Positions 57,300 through 64,000 of a DNA stretch of 64,000 nucleotides are shown in pieces. The notes below the pieces were generated by a model that was not told the origin of the DNA, made no database searches, and saw only the letters and a list, made by a program, of their open reading frames with translations. Where the stretch lies: NCBI GenBank assembly GCA_963575645.1, contig OY754467.1, forward strand, positions 31,865,108 through 31,929,107, given 5' to 3'. A program made the position numbers and the translations under genes. The stretch's first letter is position 1. Each line of letters begins with the position of its first letter. This DNA comes from Xanthostigma xanthostigma (Eukaryota > Arthropoda > Insecta > Raphidioptera > Raphidiidae).

Positions 57300-59050
57300 A
57301 GAATTATAATTTTGTCGGTTACCTAGGGATCTGTAATTAAATTTTCCTAATAACATACTATGGTCATAGCCTTGATAGGGATACAACCCATGCTTTCTAA
57401 AATACAAAAAAAAACTTTTTTTGAACATTTTTTAAATTGTAGATATGAACATTATAAACCGGACGCCAGGTTATTGAGGCATATTCTAAAAGTGGCAAAA
57501 GTAGACTTTTAAATAATAAGGAAATAGTGTTGATATTTTGAAAATATTTTGTGTTATATAATAAACCCAAGTACTTATATTTTTAAGTGCTCATTAAAGT
57601 CCAGTCTTTTGTCTAACAAAACACCTAAGTCTTTAGTTTCATTTTTAAAATCCAGATAAGAGCAATTCATTTTATAATTAAAATTGACATTAATCATTCT
57701 ACGTGAAAAACACCTGACATTACATTATTTTATATTAATATGTAATTTATTTTTCAGACTTCATTTATACAGGGTGTCCCATTAAGAATGGGACATAGAA
57801 CAACCGCAGATTCTCCAATTCAAAATAAAACGATTAAGCGAAATATGCTTCGATAAAATGTTGCTCGTTTCCGAAATACAGGGTGTTGAAGTTGAAAACT
57901 GAAAAATTATTAATGTCCATAATTTTTTTAATACACCGTATAATTTTACTCAAATCGGCACACTTGTTAAATATCATAAAATGCACCTAACAATAAAAAA
58001 AATTAGTTCAGTACGCTCTACCAGTGGCGTACGGCAGGAGTAAGTAATGCTTGTACCCCTTCTAAATGTTACGCCGCTGTCTAAATTTTAATTTTGACTA
58101 TAATTTTAATTTTTTTGATATTTTATAAGTCAATAATGTACACTTGTTAGTTTGTTGTAAAGTCATTGGTTTTCGAGATATTCGCAGTTAAAGATAGATA
58201 GACATGTACTTTTTATTTGTATTATTATTAATAATATTCATTTTTACAATTTTGTCTTAAAACCAAACAAAGTAGAAACTAATGTAATGAAATTTTTAAA
58301 AAAATTTTAAAAAATTTCATTACATTAGTTTCTACTTTGTTTGGTTTTACGACAAAATTGTAAAAATGAATATTACTAATAATAATACAAATAAAAAGTA
58401 GGTACATGTCTATCTATCTTTAACTGCGAATATCTCGAAAACCAATGACTTTACAACAAACTAACAAGTGTACATTATTGACTTATAAAATATCAAAAAA
58501 ATTAAAATTATAGTCAAAATTAAAATTTAGACAGCGGCGTAACATTTAGAAGGGGTACAAGCATTACTTACTCCTGCCGTACGCCACTGGTAGAGCGTAC
58601 TGAACTAATTTTTTTTATTGTTAGGTGCATTTTATGATATTTAACAAGTGTGCCGATTTGAGTAAAATTATACGGTGTATTAAAAAAATTATGGACATTA
58701 ATAATTTTTCAGTTTTCAACTTCAACACCCTGTATTTCGGAAACGAGCAACATTTTATCGAAGCATATTTCGCTTAATCGTTTTATTTTGAATTGGAGAA
58801 TCTGCGGTTGTTCTATGTCCCATTCTTAATGGGACACCCTGTATATGCTGTCATGTCAATTTGTAATTGTTTACAATCAACAGCATTTCTGAATTTTTAT
58901 CACATCTACTGTGTCATTTATAAATATAAGAAATAAGAGCGGTCCAAGATTTGATCCTTGTGGCACACCAGACGTTGCACTATAGGTTTTAGACAAAGCA
59001 CCATTACATTTCACGACTAAGTGCCTATTTGTTAACGCAACAGCTTTGCA
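57300..59050 (-). pseudogene. Jockey/CR1-like reverse transcriptase, interrupted
   Basis: Minus-strand translation below 59050 reads LTNRHLVVKCNGALSKTYSA then TSGVPQGSNLGPLLFLIFIN, the conserved SGVPQGS.LGPLLF..FIND segment of non-LTR reverse transcriptases. The adjoining catalytic FADD region is not visible. After the foldback at 57770-58841 the relic resumes at about 57766 with DFKNETKDLGVLLDKRLDFN and, after small indels, LLLPLLEYASITW, the matching downstream RT region. Stops and frameshifts show it is dead. No 5' endonuclease part is seen. Confidence 0.8.
57770..58841. mobile_element. 1072-bp near-perfect foldback in the RT relic
   Basis: The arms, about 530 bp each, are almost exact reverse complements meeting near 58306. 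Ends read CAGGGTGTCCCATTAAGAAT inward; TATA flanks both sides (57766-57769, 58842-58845). The arms' near-identity suggests a recent insertion or correction between arms. No transposase. The shared CAGGGTG end and TATA flank tie it to 41420-42100. Confidence 0.85.
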
Positions 59051-61199
59051 ATTTTTTTCATATCTTATTTTGTTTAATCTTCTTTATTTCAAGAGTCATA
59101 TGATTGTGTGTAATTTAAGTAAAATAACACAAACACAATTTTGTCTTTTATTTAATAATTTAGACATCATATTTAGACTGATTTTGAGCGAAACTGAATG
59201 ATTTGCTGAAGGTTAAATTTCTGACTGAAAGTGGTTGAAACCGAAGCTTCGATCGGACTTTAGAAAAAATTTACGCAGTACTAAAAATGAACTTTTGACA
59301 TTCTCTAGTATCTAAAACTAAAAGAAAAGTCGACTACATTTATAAACATTGAGTTCAAAAAGGAATATTCATTACTTGTAGACTCCGTGCAGAATGTCTG
59401 TAAGCTTCAACGTAGCTATTTTCGAAAGCTTCTATTGGGTGTTTTGTATTGTTTATACACGTCATTATTTATTTATAGTTTTAACAACTTTTAAATAAAT
59501 AGTATTATTAAAATTGCTAGCCAAAAATACAAATTTTCTTCGCGTTCACTGTTTTCTGAACAAAATGATATATTATGTCTTGCTTTTATTTTAACAGATG
59601 ACAAAAGTAATATTAGAAACTATAAGCTTTTCGGAAATAATTTTTCGGTTAAAAAATAAAGCGACCAAATTTATACATTCCAAACATTTGACACTACTCA
59701 AGGATTTCTCAATGCCAACAAAGCCTTTCATTCTTAAGACAAATTGTCAATCAATCATTTACTAGTTATTTTATTTTTCTCTGCTCATATATATAAGGTT
59801 TTACGGACAAACGAGTAATATTTAACATCTGTTTTTTCAAATTGTTCCACACAGGAAACATTACCGTAAAAGTTTTACCCATTTGGCATTTCCAGGTTAT
59901 GGCACAGCACACAAATCAAAATAAAAATCATTATTCGCGCTAATAATACCAATGGAATAACACAACGCGATAAGTTACTGATTTGCAACTGCGATCGCTA
60001 GTAGTCCAATTCTAGTAAGCTCCGCCTTTCTGCGAAGGGTCCATCATAAAGTCAATCAAGCGAATAGCTATTGAACTGAATTTTAGCATGGTTTCCACGG
60101 TTAAGTCTACATTATTGTACTACACTGCTCACTAATAACCTTAACTGTCGAGCGTCTATGTTAATATACAATTTCTCTAGGATTATTGTTGCAGATTTAG
60201 CAGTCGATTATATTTGATTAAATTTTTTCTATTCTTTTTTTATTTAATTTCACGACTAAGTAATTTTGAATACACGCACAGCCCTAATTATATTGATCAA
60301 ATTTAATCCAACCTGCATTAAAATTATAAACTATAATTATTAATTATTGCCTGTTTAACTATGTTTTCCAAATGCAGCAAAATTTAATTTCAATTAAACA
60401 AAACTCAACTAAAAACTTTTCCTATATCATTTTACAATATGAATAAAATCTGTATACAGTAGAGCCTCTGTAAGTTGAACTTCAACGTATAGTCGCCGAA
60501 ACTTGAGCTTTTGCGAGGTGAGAGGGCCGCCTTTTTTTAAAATCTTCTTTACGAACATTTACATACCAACCAAAGAAAAAAATCTCTAACATGATTTAAC
60601 TTCCCAGTATATAATGAATCCGAACATCGAATCGAATTCATGTGTGTGTGTGTTTGTACGTACATATGTACGTCCGACGCAATAATTTTTTCTAGTACGA
60701 AATCTCAAGAATAAAAAACTTAGTAATAGGGTCCCGTTTGACCTTCGGGTACGGAACCCTAATGATGTGACTACGTCAGGGTGCCAATTAACGCGTATTA
60801 ACATAAATATGATCTGAAAAAAATTCACATTCGCTCCAGTAGTACTTTTTGTTTAAACAAAAAGACTGCAAAAAGTGTATTTTAGAAGATTTCTCAGATC
60901 TAAATTGTTAGGATCATACTGAGAAGTTGGTTGTGCCTCAAGGTTCGCACTTGTAGAGTTCTAATATACAGGTACGACTCAACTCACGGCTTGTTTTCAG
61001 TTTAAATAGAAATAAGTCAAGGATGCGCTTCTTTCTAGTTTAATCCAAGAAAAAACAAAGTTTTCAAATGTATCGAATCGGAAATTGAAAAGAAAAAGTT
61101 TTTTTTGTCTCTAATAATTAATTAATATTGTGTGGGTCGTCACTCGTAGTCCGTAATCTCAGATTTATACGAAACAGTGGAGTTATACGGAATACATAA
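59051..61199. other. Mostly unassigned
   Basis: 60722-60762 is a GGGTTCCGTA-type piece (TAATAGGGTCCCGTTTGACC). 60640-60675 has a GT run and a GTACGTACATATGTACGT near-palindrome. No exon is supported. Confidence 0.4.
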
Positions 61200-61342
61200 G
61201 CTCTGTTCCAAGCTGTCTGAGAACGGTAACAGAACCGTCACAGTCTTGCGCAGTAGCTCAAAAATCGATACAAAAAGTTTCGTTTTAGCTACTGCGCAAA
61301 ACGGTGACGGTTCTGTTACCGTTTTCATACAGCCTTGAAACA
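61200..61342. mobile_element. 143-bp MITE (AGCTCTGTTCC family), copy 2
   Basis: Both ends are present: AGCTCTGTTCCAAGCTGTCT at the left, mirrored by CAGCCTTGAAACATAGCT at the right, with CGGTAACAGAACCGTCAC and GTGACGGTTCTGTTACCG inside and AGCTACTGCGCAAA / GCGCAGTAGCT further in. ATA lies on both sides. Copy 1 is at 23535-23691. Confidence 0.8.
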
Positions 61343-61447
61343 TAGCTATAATTAAGACTTGACCCTACACCACTTAGTATCTAACAAAGCTAATCGATTA
61401 GATTTCTACTATTCCGACTACAAAAGTGCATGGGAATGATAATTCAC

Positions 61448-61675
61448 TTTTCTTCATACCTCGATCGAAAGTACGTACTTTCGTCCCTTATAGCAGGGAC
61501 GAAAGTTTGACATTTACTCCCTGTTATTTATTATATTAAATGACAGCGGTAACCCTAGTTACGAGTATAAATACGCATAAGAAATTTTTTCCTCCCGCCG
61601 TTCTCACTAGGAGTAAATGTCAATCTTTCGTCCCTGCTGACGAAAGTACATACTTTCGAGCGGATATGAAGAAAA
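61448..61675. mobile_element. 228-bp inverted-repeat element
   Basis: TTTTCTTCATACCTCGATCG and GAAAGTACGTACTTTCGTCC are mirrored by GACGAAAGTACATACTTTCG and CGGATATGAAGAAAA. The left arm also has its own inner palindrome (CTTTCGTCCC...GGGACGAAAG). No coding. Confidence 0.7.
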
Positions 61676-61754
61676 ATCGTATACACCACACGGGCCTTAA
61701 AAGTTGAAATCGACGCGCAGGTCCGAAAATTCAAATTTCGGCCCTTGTGATGTA

Positions 61755-63815
61755 ATATACTATTTCAAAATTTGACAATATTTTTTCATTTTGAAATCTC
61801 CCGAAGTCCAAAAACGTATTTTTGGAATATGGTATACCTTTCATGACGGTTTCAATTTATTTTTCAAAGAATGTTTTGTAAAAGAAATTTTTTTCTTAAC
61901 TTTATAGTTTTAGAAATAATCTGAAAATTAAAAAAAATCAGCTCTTTTTTGTTAATAAGGTCTGTCAAAAAGATATTAGTTAACTTTGGTTCATTTTTTC
62001 ATGTGTCAAATTTCAATATTTTTGCAGTTGGAATGGTCCTTGTAACGTTCCCCGTTGGCCCTTACGCCGTGTTGATAAGGACGAAACGCTACTTCTTCCT
62101 GAACAAATACCAACGCTATTGTTGATATCTGTAGAGGGCAAAATCTTTAATTATCTTCCAAAAAATGTATTTCTTTTCTTTTTTACATCAAAAACAACAT
62201 TACTTTTAAATTCAAATTTTATTCAATCAAAATATATTTTAAACCAATTTCATTTATTTCACTTAAAACTAACTTAACCTAAAATCAACTTTAACTTTTT
62301 TAACTTTTATTTTCAAAAATGATTTTACAATTTATTATATTTCAAATTTTACTTTAATAATTTCATAAATTCAAATTATTTCTTAACTTTGCTAATTTCA
62401 AATTATTTTCCAATTTACATATAATTTCTTTATAATTTTTCCTTTATCTTATAATTTTTCATTTAATATTTAATAAATCAAAATATGACTTTATTTTTTA
62501 AAGTAATTCATATACCTCTTCGTTATCTTCGGACTTTGCTAAATCTTTCTATTATATCATTATTTCTATGCGATATTATGCGTTATCTCTCATTCATTCA
62601 TTTCAACTTTTATACCATTTTTATATCATCATAATTTCTGTAGTTGCCCGATCTTTGCGGGTCTACAATAATAATACCTTTTTAAATACTTTATAATATT
62701 TCATAATTTCATCATAATAATTTTTTATAATTGCCCGTCTTTGCGGGTCGACAATTATATACTTTTAATACTTTATAAATTTTTATCATTCATTCTTAAT
62801 TTTTAGATCAAACGCATTGTTTCTTATATTAATACTTCAATTCTATAAATATTGAGCAAAGTTCGATAGCAAAGGAAGAAGTATATGGCAAACTTCTCTA
62901 AGCATTATCCTATTCTTTTCAATATAAATATTCGTATTGAATCTTTTTGAATTTAATATAAACAAAATTTATCATATCCAAAAAAAAATGAAAATTAATA
63001 TTCTTTAATTATTTGAAATCAAAATTATATAATTTACTGTGGAGATATATTCTGAACTCCATTTTTTATATTTAAGGTATTTACAACTTACAACTAATAC
63101 TTAATATGTATATTTAAATTGTTTCTTTTATTATTTACAGTCCCTTTTTGGGTATATTTATTTACATTGACGCGTTAATATTGATAAGAGTAAAACCATC
63201 GAACCAATATTAACGGTATTATTTATTATATTATATAAGGCATTTTTTGATCAATTGATTTTATTTTTTGTGCTCTCTTTTCCTATTGTATTTTTATTTA
63301 ATTAAAAATGTTATCCAAAGTTTTATTACCTCATGATGACCAGAAAACTCCGTTCTCCAAGATTGATGAAATCATGTAGGTAACGAAAAAGTGAAGATTT
63401 ACTGATTTGCAAAAATTAAATTGTAAACTTAACGCGTGTACTTCTTTCTAAAGTTCGCAAGCAAGAGAGCTTCTTATCATATTTTAGATTTCAAAAACTA
63501 TCAATGACGGCGTTATTTCGCCCCACCTAATCTTGATTTACCAATCAGTGCGATCGAAATTTTCAAGTTTACAGCGATATCAATCAGAATCAAACTTAGA
63601 TAACATCTTTTTGAAAAGTACATTGTATTCGTAAATGTAATTTGATTTAATAGCGTTTTGCATTTAGAATACTAAGTGTTCAGAAATAAGTGAATTTAAT
63701 TAATTGATATCATTTTATGTTTCGATTACTCAAAATAATGATTGGGACAATACCTGTAATGTTGTCACATTACATCCTGTCGCCCAATTGGCTGGAATTT
63801 TCATTAATAGAACAG
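61755..63815 (-). repeat. R1 copy split by an LTR-like insertion
   Basis: R1 sequence (TTTTGAAATCTCCCGAAGTC, then AGTTGGAATGGTCCT) stops at 62040 and resumes at 63775 with TCCTGTCGCCCAATTGGCTG, exactly continuing the R1 edge as in 39277-39925. The R1 core with GCGCATGCGC is deleted in this copy. Confidence 0.75.
62041..63774. mobile_element. 1734-bp solo-LTR-like insertion
   Basis: It starts TGTAACGTTCCCCGTTGG and ends TGTTGTCACATTACA, so the termini are TGTAA...TTACA, and it is flanked by TCCT on both sides (62037-62040, 63775-63778). TG...CA ends with a 4-bp duplication are the mark of LTR retroelement integration. No internal coding or second LTR is present, hence a solo LTR left by recombination, though a very short non-coding LTR element is possible. 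Inside, TTGCCCGATCTTTGCGGGTC (62644) recurs as TTGCCCGTCTTTGCGGGTCG (62731). Confidence 0.75.
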
Positions 63816-64000
63816 TATTATTTGTGAATATAAAATGTATAATTAATGCACCATGAGTACCTACGTCACTATTTTATATTTTTTTCAATATACTGTTTTT
63901 TTTGGCTTCTGCACCGATAAGTAGGTATAATTAGCCACGTCAAATTATTTTAGATAATAATGGCAGTTAAAGTGCTAAGTAAAAAACATATGCAGTGTAA
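63816..64000. other. Right edge, nothing recognised
   Basis: Short AT-rich edge without supported features. Confidence 0.4.

Overview
This window looks like non-coding, repeat-saturated nuclear DNA from an arthropod, most likely an insect. The reasons are strong AT-richness, no bacterial-style gene packing, split genes, and several insect-typical repeat families: Helitrons ending in CTAG before a T, the GGGTTCCGTA dispersed repeat, tRNA-derived SINEs, and IS630/Tc1/mariner and jockey-like relics. I cannot fix the order from sequence alone; Hemiptera or Lepidoptera would both fit.

Only one stretch looks like host coding sequence: a first coding exon on the minus strand (32368 down to 32004), opening with a good insect start context and closing at a textbook splice donor. 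Its 121 residues do not match a family I can name. No following exon was recognised, so the rest of the gene lies in unrecognised exons or beyond the left edge.

Layout. 0-7 kb: two TTAA-flanked ~700-bp elements (705 and 702 bp) and the first copies of a ~640-bp dispersed family, here called R1, whose ends carry GGAATGGT/ACCATTCC and whose core carries GCGCATGCGC. 7-16 kb: Helitrons, a 1025-bp foldback with a TA target, a tiny hAT MITE, a perfect 69-bp palindrome and a 786-bp foldback. 16-21 kb: a ~138-bp tandem array and a cluster of eleven copies of a CTGACGCGCTCGAG-like motif in both orientations. 21-28 kb: tandem Helitrons, MITEs, a non-LTR reverse transcriptase tail, another R1 copy, a Harbinger-type element and a dead mariner-like transposase. 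29-30.5 kb: a long inverted repeat whose outer ends are 15-bp minisatellites. 32 kb: the exon. 33-38.5 kb: tRNA-Gly-like heads, one of them split by a 1042-bp hAT element with an 8-bp target duplication. 39-47 kb: R1, an RTE-like relic, a TATA-flanked foldback and a 1049-bp Harbinger-type element. 48-55 kb: duplications, a full SINE, an amplified R1-core array, and a 52-bp retroposon with an 11-12-bp target duplication. 55-59 kb: a Helitron, a 1026-bp foldback, and a jockey-like RT relic broken by a 1072-bp foldback. 61-64 kb: MITEs and an R1 copy split by a 1734-bp solo-LTR-like insertion with a TCCT duplication.

The nesting gives a relative history: R1 is older than the LTR insertion, the RT relic older than the CAGGGTG foldback inside it, and the tRNA-like head older than the hAT element. 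Element names and boundaries come from visible terminal repeats and target duplications; no database comparison was possible.
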